A stretch of DNA of 18,009 bases from JANSYP01 sp038751255 (GCA_038751255.1 JBCDGN010000078.1:1-18009); one strand, 5' to 3'; shown: positions 1-8,002, counted from the stretch's first letter. The notes: generated from the sequence alone by a model not told the origin. Numbers and translations: made by a program.

Positions 1-1480
1 CGATATTCTGCCACCACAGCTGCGCCAAACGAGGGTAGTCTGGAACATTGGTGCCGGTTGGCGACCAACGGACGCGGGCTGGCGAGCGATAGAACTCGAT
101 CAGACCCCCAAGTTTTGGAGCACGCTCGGTGAAGTATCCCGAGTCGATGGTGGATTCGCGGATGAAGGTCAGACCGACAGCGGACTTCTTCAGGTCGACG
201 GTCTTGGAGGTCACGAACTGCGCATAAAGCCAGGCCGCTTTCGCACGATCCACTGGGGTGGAGTCCATCAGGGTCCAAGAGCCAGCGTCTTGGTAGCCGA
301 CCTTCATTCCGTCTTCCCAATAGGCCCCACGTGGCGATGGTGCCATCCGCCATTTCGGATTGCCGTCATCGTCCAGTACCGCCGAGGCACCATCCCCCAC
401 CATGTCGGCGGTGAAGGCAGTGTACCAGAACATCTGCTGTGCAATCTGGCCTTGGGCTGGCACTGGTCCAGCTTCCCCAAAGGTCATGCCAGCAGCGGTC
501 GGAGGCGAGTAATTCTCCAGCCACTCAATGGCTTTGTTGACAGCATAGACAGCAGCTGGGGAATTGGTCGCCCCACCGCGCGCCATGCAAGACCCAACCG
601 GCTGGCTGTTCTCATTGACGCGGATACCCCATTCATCAACGGGAAGGCCGTTGGGTTCGCCGACATCGCCCATGCCAGCCATGGACATCCACGCATCGGT
701 GTAACGCCAGCCAAGCGAGGGGTCTTTTTTGCCGTAATCCATGTTGCCATAGACATCGCCTTCGACGCCAAGATGGCTCAGGTCGCGGCCGGTGAAGAAT
801 TCAGCAATGTCCTCATAAGCCGACCAGTTGACTGGAACACCGAGGTCGTAGCCATAGGCAGCTTTGAAGTCTTCCATGTTCTTGGGATCGGTGAACCAGT
901 CATAACGGAACCAGTAGAGGTTGGCGAATTGCTGGTCGGGCAGCTGGTAGAGCTTGCCGTCAGGACCAGTGACAAAGGACAGGCCGATGAAGTCATCGAG
1001 ATCGATGGTCGGCAAGGTCACATCCGCGCCTTCACCCGCCATCCAATCGGTCAGGTTGCGCACCTGCTGGTAGCGCCAATGGGTCCCGATCAGATCGCTG
1101 TCGTTGACATAGGCGTCGTAGATATTTTCGCCGGTCTGCATCTGCGTCTGCAGTTTTTCGACCACGTCGCCTTCGCCGATCAGGTCATGTGTGACCTCAA
1201 TCCCTGTGATCGCCGTGAACGCGGGTGCAAGCACTTGGCTTTCGTATTCGTGCGTGGTGATCGTCTCGGAGACGACTTTAATCGACATGCCCTGGAAGGG
1301 CTCTGCCGCATCCACAAACCACTGCATCTCTGCTTCCTGCTCGGGGCGTGTCAGTACGGAAAGCCCATCGATCTCGTTATCGAGAAATTCGACAGCCTCA
1401 TCCATGCCAGCCCAAGCCGGTGCGTTGGTCATGGCCAGTGCCATCACCACCGCAGTGGATGTTTTCAGTAAGTGGTTCAT
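1..1480 (-). CDS. glpV: Glycerol ABC transporter, substrate-binding protein (partial, 3' end cut by window edge)
   Basis: Periplasmic solute-binding component that would deliver glycerol to the GlpP/GlpQ permease pair. The frame stays open from an ATG at 1480 to the window edge (493 codons). I expect roughly 80 more residues from memory of family length. The N-terminus (MNHLLKTSTAVVMALAMTNA) is a typical Sec signal peptide, with a likely cleavage after APAWA near residue 24. The mature protein is rich in Trp, Tyr and acidic residues, as is usual for large sugar/polyol-binding proteins. A strong Shine-Dalgarno (GGGAGGA) sits about 6 bases before the ATG. It is the last gene seen in the operon, separated from glpU by a 74-base gap with a hairpin. 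The substrate is inferred from the neighbouring glpD and the known R. leguminosarum operon; sequence alone only shows a family-1-like binding protein. Confidence 0.9.
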   Translation of the reverse strand, partial: MNHLLKTSTAVVMALAMTNAPAWAGMDEAVEFLDNEIDGLSVLTRPEQEAEMQWFVDAAEPFQGMSIKVVSETITTHEYESQVLAPAFTAITGIEVTHDLIGEGDVVEKLQTQMQTGENIYDAYVNDSDLIGTHWRYQQVRNLTDWMAGEGADVTLPTIDLDDFIGLSFVTGPDGKLYQLPDQQFANLYWFRYDWFTDPKNMEDFKAAYGYDLGVPVNWSAYEDIAEFFTGRDLSHLGVEGDVYGNMDYGKKDPSLGWRYTDAWMSMAGMGDVGEPNGLPVDEWGIRVNENSQPVGSCMARGGATNSPAAVYAVNKAIEWLENYSPPTAAGMTFGEAGPVPAQGQIAQQMFWYTAFTADMVGDGASAVLDDDGNPKWRMAPSPRGAYWEDGMKVGYQDAGSWTLMDSTPVDRAKAAWLYAQFVTSKTVDLKKSAVGLTFIRESTIDSGYFTERAPKLGGLIEFYRSPARVRWSPTGTNVPDYPRLAQLWWQNI

Positions 1481-1522
1481 GAGATTCCTCCCTGTCATAG
1501 AACCTTTGGTATTCCTCGAGCG

Positions 1523-1542
1523 GTCCGGGTTTGGTCCCAGAC
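1523..1542 (-). promoter_or_regulatory. Intercistronic hairpin before glpV
   Basis: On the minus strand GTCTGGG, a 6-base loop ACCAAA, then CCCGGAC form a 7-bp stem containing one G-U pair. It lies in the only sizeable gap of the operon (1481-1554), between glpU and glpV. No run of U follows it, so it is not a classical terminator. Hairpins placed just before binding-protein genes often adjust message stability and stoichiometry. That role is inferred here. Confidence 0.35.
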
Positions 1543-1554
1543 ACACCAGCTTTG

Positions 1555-1827
1555 TTACACCCAACGAAAAACCGCCGCGGCGTAAACCAAACAAATCACA
1601 AGTGCCCACCACTGTGCTTGGTCAGTAAGACCAAGCCAGGCCAAGTTGATGAAGGCCGACCCCAGAAGTGTGATGAAAAGCCGATCGCCCCGCGTGGTTT
1701 CAATCCGCAAAATTCCAACGCGTGGGGTTTCGGGATACCGTATCGCCAGCACTGTCATGGTGATGAGCAGCGTGGCGATCACTGCGAAAAACGCTGCCGT
1801 CGGCCAAGTCCATGCCATCCAAGCCAT
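1555..1827 (-). CDS. glpU: Small integral membrane protein of the glycerol transporter operon (DUF2160 type)
   Basis: A 90-aa protein with three hydrophobic segments (about residues 8-28, 50-68 and 72-87). A short basic loop between the first two contains TPRVGILRIETTRGDRL. It matches my memory of the DUF2160 small membrane proteins that accompany glpP/glpQ in rhizobial and roseobacterial glycerol operons; its biochemical role is unknown. It starts 5 bases after the stop of the preceding 137-aa gene, with GAGGAA upstream. In the usual order it would follow glpQ directly, but here another gene has been interposed. Function beyond membership of the transporter operon cannot be read from the sequence. 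Confidence 0.8.
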   Translation of the reverse strand: MAWMAWTWPTAAFFAVIATLLITMTVLAIRYPETPRVGILRIETTRGDRLFITLLGSAFINLAWLGLTDQAQWWALVICLVYAAAVFRWV

Positions 1828-1832
1828 AGCAC

Positions 1833-2246
1833 CTATTCCTCTTGTTCTTCTGCAGCTAGTTTGTCGGCAAACGCGTCTTCAATTTTTTTGTCCTTGAGCA
1901 ATGCCCACTTGTCATTTGCACTGGCTATTCGTCGGGCACCTGCTTGAATTAGCAGCCTCCGGGCGGTTTCTTCGTCTGCCCCAATAACATTCTTTAAATC
2001 CTCGAACTTACGCCATGTGACACGCTTTGTTTTGTCGGAATCTTTGACGAACGGCATGTTGTCTTTATTGAGCATTTTTTTTAGAATTTCTATTTGCTTC
2101 CCTTCTACCGCAAGTCTCGGTTTCTCCTTTAGATGGTGGAGACTGATTTGTGTCCAGTGCGAACCCAAGACTCCTACAAGCACCCCCAAGAAGCCGAATA
2201 ATGCTGGCAAAATGGTGTTAATACTTTGCCCGATTTCGCTTTCCAT
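1833..2246 (-). CDS. Unrecognised 137-aa membrane-anchored protein inserted in the glp operon
   Basis: Not a standard member of the glycerol operon and not recognised. Residues 9-29 form one strong transmembrane segment (ILPALFGFLGVLVGVLGSHW). The rest is a highly charged, probably cytoplasmic domain. The stretch at residues 78-118, starting TWRKFEDLKNVIGADEETAR and followed by a basic loop and DKWALL, resembles a small winged-helix or helix-turn-helix-like fold. The tail is acidic. The ATG lies 3 bases after the glpQ stop, with AGGAAGG about 9 bases upstream, and its own stop is 5 bases before glpU, so it is embedded in the transcript and likely translated. GC over positions 1921-2220 is about 46% by hand count, against about 57% in a neighbouring line of glpQ. 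That suggests acquisition by transfer. A reliable function cannot be assigned. Confidence 0.75.
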   Translation of the reverse strand: MESEIGQSINTILPALFGFLGVLVGVLGSHWTQISLHHLKEKPRLAVEGKQIEILKKMLNKDNMPFVKDSDKTKRVTWRKFEDLKNVIGADEETARRLLIQAGARRIASANDKWALLKDKKIEDAFADKLAAEEQEE

Positions 2247-2249
2247 TCT

Positions 2250-3104
2250 TTAGACCCTTCCTAGTGCAAAGCCCTTGGCGATATAGTTGCGCACGAAGTA
2301 GATCACCAAAGCGCCGGGCACGATGGTCAGCACACCCGCAGCGGCCAGCACCCCCCAATCGAGACCAGAGGCCGACACCGTCCGGGTCATTGTGGCCGCA
2401 ATCGACTTAGCATCCACACTCGTCAGGGTACGGCTGAGCAGCAGCTCGACCCAGGAGAACATGAAGCAGAAGAACGCCGCGACGCCGATGCCAGACGAGA
2501 TCAATGGCATGAAGATCCGCACAAAAAAGCGACCGAAGGAATAGCCGTCGATATAGGCGGTCTCATCGATCTCTTTCGGCACACCCCGCATGAAGCCCTC
2601 CAGAATCCACACGGCCAGCGGAATGTTGAACAGGCAATGCGCCAACGCCACGGCGATATGTGTGTCAAACAGTCCAACCGAGGAATAGAGCTGGAAAAAC
2701 GGCAGGGCGAAAACCGCGGGCGGCGCCATCCGGTTGGTCAGAAGCCAAAAGAACAGATGCTTGTCACCCATGAAGGTGTAGCGGCTGAACGCATAGGCCG
2801 CCGGTAGCGCCACTGCGAGGCTGATACAGGTGTTCATCACCACGTAGATCAGCGAATTCACATAGCCCATATACCAAGCCGGGTCGGTCAGGATGGTGAC
2901 GTAGTTCTGGAACGTGAGGTTTTGTGGCCAGAGACTGAAGGTGCCGAGGATCTCGGCATTGGTCTTCAGGCTCATATTGATCAGCCAATAGATCGGCAGC
3001 AGCAGAAAGGTGAGATAGAGGATCATCACCACTGCACTTGTATTGATCTTGGGCAGGCTGAAGCTGCGGGTGGGCGCCTCAGAGCTGGCAGCGATATCGG
3101 CCAT
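2250..3104 (-). CDS. glpQ: Glycerol ABC transporter permease (second subunit)
   Basis: Inner-membrane permease of the MalG/UgpE-like class, pairing with GlpP to form the translocation channel. The 284-aa protein has about six hydrophobic segments, starting near residues 24-44. The EAA loop that docks on the ATPases is at about residues 178-201 (EIDETAYIDGYSFGRFFVRI followed by FMPL). The ATG at 3104 overlaps the glpP stop by one base (TGATG), with GGAGGG 7 bases upstream. An in-frame GTG directly before it is too close to that site and is less likely the start. It ends 3 bases before the inserted 137-aa gene. Not to be confused with E. coli GlpQ phosphodiesterase. Confidence 0.92.
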   Translation of the reverse strand: MADIAASSEAPTRSFSLPKINTSAVVMILYLTFLLLPIYWLINMSLKTNAEILGTFSLWPQNLTFQNYVTILTDPAWYMGYVNSLIYVVMNTCISLAVALPAAYAFSRYTFMGDKHLFFWLLTNRMAPPAVFALPFFQLYSSVGLFDTHIAVALAHCLFNIPLAVWILEGFMRGVPKEIDETAYIDGYSFGRFFVRIFMPLISSGIGVAAFFCFMFSWVELLLSRTLTSVDAKSIAATMTRTVSASGLDWGVLAAAGVLTIVPGALVIYFVRNYIAKGFALGRV

Positions 3105-3976
3105 CACTTGCCCTCCGCTTTGTCGAGATTAGTCATCACAGTGTAGAAGACCCAGGAAATCAACAGGATCACGAGGAAGTACATGATCGAGAACGCCGCC
3201 GCGGGTCCGAGGTCAAACTGTCCAAGAGCCATCTTCACGAGGTCGATCGACAAGAAAGTGGTTGCGTTACCTGGGCCGCCCCCAGTGACCACGAAAGGTT
3301 CCGTATAGATCATGAAACTGTCCATGAACCGCAGCAAGATCGCGATCATAAGCACGCCCTGCATCTTCGGCAGCTCAATGTAGCGAAAGACGCTCCACCG
3401 GCTCGCCTGATCGATCTTTGCGGCCTGATAGTAGGCGTTGGGGATCGATTGCAGCCCGGCATAGGCAAGCAGCGCCACCAGAGAAGTCCAATGCCAGACA
3501 TCCATCACAATCACAGTGATCCAAGCGGCGAAATACCCTTGGGTGTAGTTGTAGTCGACATTGATTGCATTCAGCACATAGCCCAAAAGACCAATGTCTT
3601 GACGACCAAAGATCTGCCAGATCGTGCCAACCACATTCCATGGGATCAGCAGCGGCAGCGCCATCAACACCAGACAGACAGAGGCCCAGATCCCTTTCTT
3701 TGGCATGTTCAGTGCGACGAAAACCCCAAGCGGGATCTCAATCGCCAGGATGATCAGTGAAAAAACAAGCTGGCGGCCAAGCGCATCCCACATGCGTTCG
3801 CTGGCAAGCATCTCTTCGAACCATTCCAGACCAACCCAGAAAAACTGGTTGTTGCCGAATGTGTCCTGCACTGCATAGTTCACGACCGTCATCAGCGGGA
3901 TCACCGCAGAGAAAGCCACCAAAAGCAGAACCGGGATGACGAGGAACCAAGCGCGATTGTTTACGGTTTTATCCAT
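3104..3976 (-). CDS. glpP: Glycerol ABC transporter permease (first subunit)
   Basis: Inner-membrane permease of the MalF/UgpA-like class, 290 aa. It has an N-terminal transmembrane helix (about residues 9-32) and about five further helices. The EAA loop is at residues 180-203 (AYYQAAKIDQASRWSVFRYI then ELP), and the adjacent TGGGPGNATT motif is common in sugar permeases. The start ATG overlaps the glpT stop by one base (TAATG), and its stop overlaps the glpQ ATG. This tight coupling suggests balanced translation of the two permeases. Polyol rather than sugar transport is inferred from glpD in the same operon. Confidence 0.92.
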   Translation of the reverse strand: MDKTVNNRAWFLVIPVLLLVAFSAVIPLMTVVNYAVQDTFGNNQFFWVGLEWFEEMLASERMWDALGRQLVFSLIILAIEIPLGVFVALNMPKKGIWASVCLVLMALPLLIPWNVVGTIWQIFGRQDIGLLGYVLNAINVDYNYTQGYFAAWITVIVMDVWHWTSLVALLAYAGLQSIPNAYYQAAKIDQASRWSVFRYIELPKMQGVLMIAILLRFMDSFMIYTEPFVVTGGGPGNATTFLSIDLVKMALGQFDLGPAAAFSIMYFLVILLISWVFYTVMTNLDKAEGK

Positions 3977-5052
3977 TACGCCGCCTTCCCTTGTTGCAGC
4001 CAGTCATCGGCGTAGACATTCACACGGGCCGGATCGAAAACGATCCGTGTCATATCCGGCGAAATCGACGCCTCTTCCCCAGCCACGATATTGATATCAT
4101 TTCCAAAAAGATCAGCGCGTATGATCTTGTGGCGCCCGACATCTTCCACACGACGCACCTTGACCGGCAGGCCGGCACCATCTGTCAGGGTTACATATTC
4201 CGGACGCACGCCAATTTCGATTTTGCCGCTGAGCCCATTGAAGGATTGCGCTAAGTTGACCTCTGTCCCGTGTACGGTGGCGGTATTGCCAGCGACATTC
4301 GCTGGGATCACATTCATGCCCGGAGACCCGATGAAGTAGCCTACGAAAGTATGCTCCGGCTTCTCAAACAACTGCTCCGGTGTGCCGATTTGAACGACAC
4401 GACCGTCATACATGACCACCACTTTGTCGGCGAATGTCAGTGCCTCAGTTTGGTCATGGGTCACGTAGATCATCGTGTGCCCAAATTCGTGATGCAGCGA
4501 TTTCAACTGGGTACGCAATTCCCATTTCATATGAGGGTCGATCACGGTGAGCGGCTCGTCGAACAAAAGCGCGTTCACATCTTCTCGGACCATGCCCCGG
4601 CCGAGCGAGATTTTTTGCTTGGCATCCGCGGTGAGCCCACGGGCGCGCCGGTTAAGCTCGGTCTCCATCCCGATGATCTCGGCGATTTGCTGAACGCGGT
4701 TTGCGATATAATCCGCGCTCGCCCCGCGATTTTTCAGCGGGAAGGCTAAGTTCGACCGCACTGTCATGGTGTCGTAGACCACCGGAAACTGAAAGACCTG
4801 GGCAATATTGCGGTCCGTTGTCGAGGCGTCGGTTACATCGACGTCGTCAAACAGGATGCGCCCCTGACTGGGGTGCAGCAGGCCCGAAATGATGTTGAGC
4901 AAGGTGGACTTCCCGCAGCCAGACGCACCCAAGAGCGCATAGGCCTCGCCATCCGCCCAAACATGGTTGAGCTCTTTCAGCGCATAGTCATCTTCGACTT
5001 TGGGCGCGGCCAGATAGGAATGGGCAAGATTGTCGAGCGTGATCTTCGCCAT
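3976..5052 (-). CDS. glpT: Glycerol ABC transporter ATPase with degenerate signature motif
   Basis: Cytoplasmic ATPase of the MalK/UgpC-like class with a C-terminal regulatory (TOBE-type) domain, 358 aa. Walker A is GASGCGKST (residues 42-50), the Q-loop is Q87, Walker B is ALLFDEP (161-167) and the switch histidine is H199 (VTHD). The ABC signature is not LSGGQ but LTADAKQKIS (about 140-149), and the D-loop reads TVIDPHM instead of SNLDAKL. It starts 11 bases after glpS, with AAAGGA upstream. It should form a heterodimer with GlpS, which has the complementary defect. It is unrelated to the E. coli GlpT antiporter. Confidence 0.92.
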   Translation of the reverse strand: MAKITLDNLAHSYLAAPKVEDDYALKELNHVWADGEAYALLGASGCGKSTLLNIISGLLHPSQGRILFDDVDVTDASTTDRNIAQVFQFPVVYDTMTVRSNLAFPLKNRGASADYIANRVQQIAEIIGMETELNRRARGLTADAKQKISLGRGMVREDVNALLFDEPLTVIDPHMKWELRTQLKSLHHEFGHTMIYVTHDQTEALTFADKVVVMYDGRVVQIGTPEQLFEKPEHTFVGYFIGSPGMNVIPANVAGNTATVHGTEVNLAQSFNGLSGKIEIGVRPEYVTLTDGAGLPVKVRRVEDVGRHKIIRADLFGNDINIVAGEEASISPDMTRIVFDPARVNVYADDWLQQGKAA

Positions 5053-5063
5053 GAGACCATCCT

Positions 5064-6152
5064 TTACGCCGCAAGGGCGTAGGAAGCCGGAGCCACCAGA
5101 TCGCCGTCTTCGCTGAAGATGTAAACATGCGACGGGTCAAGATAGACCGGCAACGACGCACCAAGCTCTAGGTCATGGATGCCGTGCACCAAACCGACCC
5201 AGCGTTCGCCGTGGTGGTCGAGATGGATAAAGGTCTCTGATCCAGTCAATTCGGTCACGACAAGACGCGTGTCGAAGGTCATGACGCCGTCGCGCGAAGA
5301 CGAGATCTCAACATGGTTGGGTCGGAACCCTGCCAGGTAGCGCCCATCCGACAGACCTGCCAGCGGCCCAACGGCATCCGCTGCCTGCCCGTCGCCAAAC
5401 ATGATCTTAGAGCCGGTTTTGCTGACCTGGAGGAAATTCATCGGCGGATCGCTGAACACACGCGCTGTGGTCGCATCGCGCGGCTGGCGATAGACCGTTG
5501 GTGTCAGCCCAAACTGTGTGATCCGGCCTTCCCACATAGTCGCAATGTTACCGCCAAGCAGCAACGCCTCTTCGGGTTCGGTCGTCGCATAAACGAACAC
5601 CGCCCCGGATTCCTCGAAGACTTTAGGGATTTCGACCCGCAGTTCCTCCCGCAGTTTATAGTCAAGGTTCGCCAGCGGTTCGTCCAACAGCACCAAACCT
5701 GCGTCTTTGACCAAAGCCCGAGCCAGCGCGCAGCGCTGTTGTTGACCGCCAGAAAGCTCTAACGGCTTGCGCTTGAGCATCGGCGTCAGCTTCATCAGTT
5801 CTGCAGCCTGGTTGACCTTGGTGTCTATCTCCGCCCGCGATCTGCCCAAGAGCCGCAGCGGTGAGGCGATGTTTTCGTAGACCGTCATGGACGGGTAATT
5901 GATGAACTGCTGGTAGACCATCGCGATCTGGCGGTCTTGTACCCGCATACCAGTCACGTCTTCGCCGTCCCAAAAGACCTTGCCTTCATTGGGTACATCC
6001 AACCCAGCCATCAGCCGCATCAAGGTCGTCTTGCCCGACAGCGTCGGCCCCAGCAGCACATTCATCGTGCCCTTGGTAAGCGTCAGATCGGTTGGGTAAA
6101 TATGAGTGTCACTCCCGACAGACTTTGACACGCCCTTGAGTTCGAGTGTCAT
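5064..6152 (-). CDS. glpS: Glycerol ABC transporter ATPase lacking the switch histidine
   Basis: Second cytoplasmic ATPase of the transporter, 362 aa with a C-terminal TOBE-type region. Walker A is GPTLSGKTT (35-43), the Q-loop is VYQQF (79-83), the signature is a perfect LSGGQQQR (133-140), Walker B is VLLDEP (154-159) and the D-loop is ANLD. The usual switch histidine (VTHDQEEA in MalK) is replaced by threonine: the sequence reads YATTEPEEA, so T191 occupies the H position. GGGAGG precedes the ATG by about 6 bases. It follows glpD by 12 bases. It pairs by inference with GlpT. Confidence 0.92.
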   Translation of the reverse strand: MTLELKGVSKSVGSDTHIYPTDLTLTKGTMNVLLGPTLSGKTTLMRLMAGLDVPNEGKVFWDGEDVTGMRVQDRQIAMVYQQFINYPSMTVYENIASPLRLLGRSRAEIDTKVNQAAELMKLTPMLKRKPLELSGGQQQRCALARALVKDAGLVLLDEPLANLDYKLREELRVEIPKVFEESGAVFVYATTEPEEALLLGGNIATMWEGRITQFGLTPTVYRQPRDATTARVFSDPPMNFLQVSKTGSKIMFGDGQAADAVGPLAGLSDGRYLAGFRPNHVEISSSRDGVMTFDTRLVVTELTGSETFIHLDHHGERWVGLVHGIHDLELGASLPVYLDPSHVYIFSEDGDLVAPASYALAA

Positions 6153-6164
6153 CGAGGCCTCCCT

Positions 6165-7751
6165 TTATTCCGCTGCCGGTGCTGGAATGGAACGCTGGCG
6201 CTCATTCATCCAGTTGTCCAGTGCCGTGATTTGCTCATCGGACAGACGCAGACCCAGTTTGCTCCGCCGCCAAACAACATCCTCGGCCTTACAGGCGTAT
6301 TCTTTGTTGATCAGCCAATCGACTTCGCGCGCGGTGAGCGTTGCGCCGAAGTCTTCGCCCATGTCTTCTTTGCTGGTGGCACCGGACAAAATGCTCCGCG
6401 CTTCGGTACCATAGGCACGCACCAATCGCTTGGCCCAGCGATCGGTCAGAAACGGGTAGTCTTTCTGCAAGTCCGACACCAAGGCACTATACCCATCGAC
6501 CGGGAAGTCACCGCCCGGCAAGGCCACGCCTGCGGTCCAGGCATCGGGGATTTTGGGAAACTCTTTTTTGATTTCCTCCAACGCGGTCTCGGCCAGTCTA
6601 CGATAGGTGGTGATTTTGCCACCAAAGACATTGAGCACTGGCGCCCCGCGGGTGCGGTCGAGTTTCAGGACATAGTCCCGGGTTGCGGCAGTCGCACTGC
6701 TCGCGCCGTCATCGTAAAGCGGGCGCACACCAGAATAGGTCCACACCACATCGGCATCGCTGATGGGCTTTTCCAAATACTGATTGATGAACTCGATCAG
6801 GTAGGTTTGCTCTTCGGGTGTGCAGTGCGGCGCTTTAGTGGAGTCTGGATGATCTGCATCTGTGGTTCCGATCAGGGTAAAATCGGTCTCATAGGGAATA
6901 GCAAAGATGATCCGCCCATCGGTGCCTTGAAAGAAATAGCACTTCTCGTGGTCGAACAGTCTTTTGGTCACGATATGGCTGCCTCGGACCAGTCGCACAT
7001 TGTGCTGACTGTTGCTTTTCAGCGTGCCGCGCAGCACATCACCCACCCAAGGGCCCGCGGCATTGACCACCATCTTGGCCTCTATGGTGCGGTCCGCCCC
7101 GGTTTGGGTGTTTTGAAGCGTGACCACCCAATGTCCGTCTTCCACATTCGCGGAGATCACCTTTTCCCGCACCATGATCTCCGCGCCACGCTGTTCCGCG
7201 TCGCGCGCATTCAGAACCACCAATCGAGAGTCTTCAACCCAGCAATCTGAATACTCGAAAGCCTCTTCAAATTTCGGATTTAACGGGGCACCCTCTGGGG
7301 TGTTTTTAAGATTGATTTTATCGGTGCCCGGGAGGATTTTGCGGCCCCCGAGGTGGTCATACATGAAAAGTCCAAACCGGATCAGCCAGGCCGGACGACG
7401 CCCTTTCATCAAAGGCATCACGCGGCTCAGCAGCCGCGACGTGGGTGTGGATGCATCAAATCGCATGGGCGGGTGGTTGGGCAGCACAAACCGCAGCGGC
7501 CACGAAATGTGGGGCATCGCCTTCAGGAGCGTTTCCCGCTCGACCAGTGCTTCGCGAACCAGTCGCACCTCGAAATATTCAAGATACCGCAACCCACCAT
7601 GGAACAGCTTTGTCGATGCCGCAGACGTGGCCGAAGCGATATCGTTCATCTCGGCAACCGCAACGCTGAGACCTCGCCCCGCGGCATCGCGTGCAATGCC
7701 ACAGCCATTTATGCCGCCGCCGATCACCAGCAGGTCGAAGCTCTTTGACAT
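6165..7751 (-). CDS. glpD: Aerobic glycerol-3-phosphate dehydrogenase
   Basis: FAD-dependent, membrane-associated enzyme that oxidises sn-glycerol 3-phosphate to dihydroxyacetone phosphate and passes electrons to the quinone pool. The 528-aa protein begins with the FAD-binding Rossmann motif (FDLLVIGGGINGCGIARDAA, residues 5-24; E34 ends the second strand). It contains the family motif around residues 47-63 with STKLFHGGLRYLEYFEV. The length fits the family (about 500-530). The open frame extends 21 codons further upstream, but I chose the ATG at 7751 because GGGAGGG sits 6 bases before it and the FAD motif then begins normally. It is the first gene of the operon and faces glpR across putative operators, so repression by GlpR with release by glycerol 3-phosphate is expected. 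Confidence 0.95.
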   Translation of the reverse strand: MSKSFDLLVIGGGINGCGIARDAAGRGLSVAVAEMNDIASATSAASTKLFHGGLRYLEYFEVRLVREALVERETLLKAMPHISWPLRFVLPNHPPMRFDASTPTSRLLSRVMPLMKGRRPAWLIRFGLFMYDHLGGRKILPGTDKINLKNTPEGAPLNPKFEEAFEYSDCWVEDSRLVVLNARDAEQRGAEIMVREKVISANVEDGHWVVTLQNTQTGADRTIEAKMVVNAAGPWVGDVLRGTLKSNSQHNVRLVRGSHIVTKRLFDHEKCYFFQGTDGRIIFAIPYETDFTLIGTTDADHPDSTKAPHCTPEEQTYLIEFINQYLEKPISDADVVWTYSGVRPLYDDGASSATAATRDYVLKLDRTRGAPVLNVFGGKITTYRRLAETALEEIKKEFPKIPDAWTAGVALPGGDFPVDGYSALVSDLQKDYPFLTDRWAKRLVRAYGTEARSILSGATSKEDMGEDFGATLTAREVDWLINKEYACKAEDVVWRRSKLGLRLSDEQITALDNWMNERQRSIPAPAAE

Positions 7752-7827
7752 CGAATCCCTCCCAACGTCACATCTCAGCGACGCTTTTGAATTTGTGACA
7801 CGAAACGACCACAAAGAGAAGATAAAA

Positions 7828-7850
7828 ATGTTCGTTATAGTTCGTTATTA
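7828..7850. promoter_or_regulatory. Putative GlpR operator cluster O1 (two direct half-sites)
   Basis: AATGTTCGTT (7828-7837) is followed directly by ATAGTTCGTT (7838-7847). TTCGTTAT is thus repeated exactly 10 bases apart, about one helical turn. The first copy matches the E. coli GlpR half-site pattern (A/T)ATGTTCG(A/T). It lies between the divergent glpD and glpR, 77 bases upstream of the glpD start. Binding is inferred. Confidence 0.5.
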
Positions 7851-7852
7851 TA
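7847..7852 (-). promoter_or_regulatory. Possible -10 element of the glpD operon promoter
   Basis: On the minus strand there is a perfect TATAAT, overlapping the edge of operator cluster O1. That placement would suit repression. No convincing -35 hexamer lies 16-18 bases upstream, so this is a tentative call. Confidence 0.3.
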
Positions 7853-7900
7853 TCAAGACGCTGGAATCATTATGGGAAATGGTGCGCGTGCAGCCAAGGA

Positions 7901-7930
7901 AACGAATAATCAACATAAAATTCGAACATT
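7901..7930. promoter_or_regulatory. Putative GlpR operator cluster O2
   Basis: AACGAATAAT (7901-7910) and TTCGAACATT (7921-7930) read on the minus strand as ATTATTCGTT and AATGTTCGAA. These are two half-sites of the GlpR type in the same orientation, starts 20 bases apart (two helical turns). Together with O1 they bracket the divergent promoter region, which could allow looping and autoregulation of glpR. Inference only. Confidence 0.4.
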
Positions 7931-8002
7931 AAACCAACAACACTATTTGCGTGAATGAGTGGGTTCGACCTAACATCAGCCAAAAGCGCAGTGTGACAGG
8001 CC

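Noticed and set aside
290..1471. A 393-codon open frame on the plus strand opposite glpV
   Set aside because: It lies antisense to the clear binding-protein frame, lacks recognisable domains and is rich in residues typical of complement-strand shadows of high-GC genes.
6231..7250. A 339-codon plus-strand frame opposite glpD
   Set aside because: Antisense shadow of glpD; no domain resemblance and no ribosome site worth noting.
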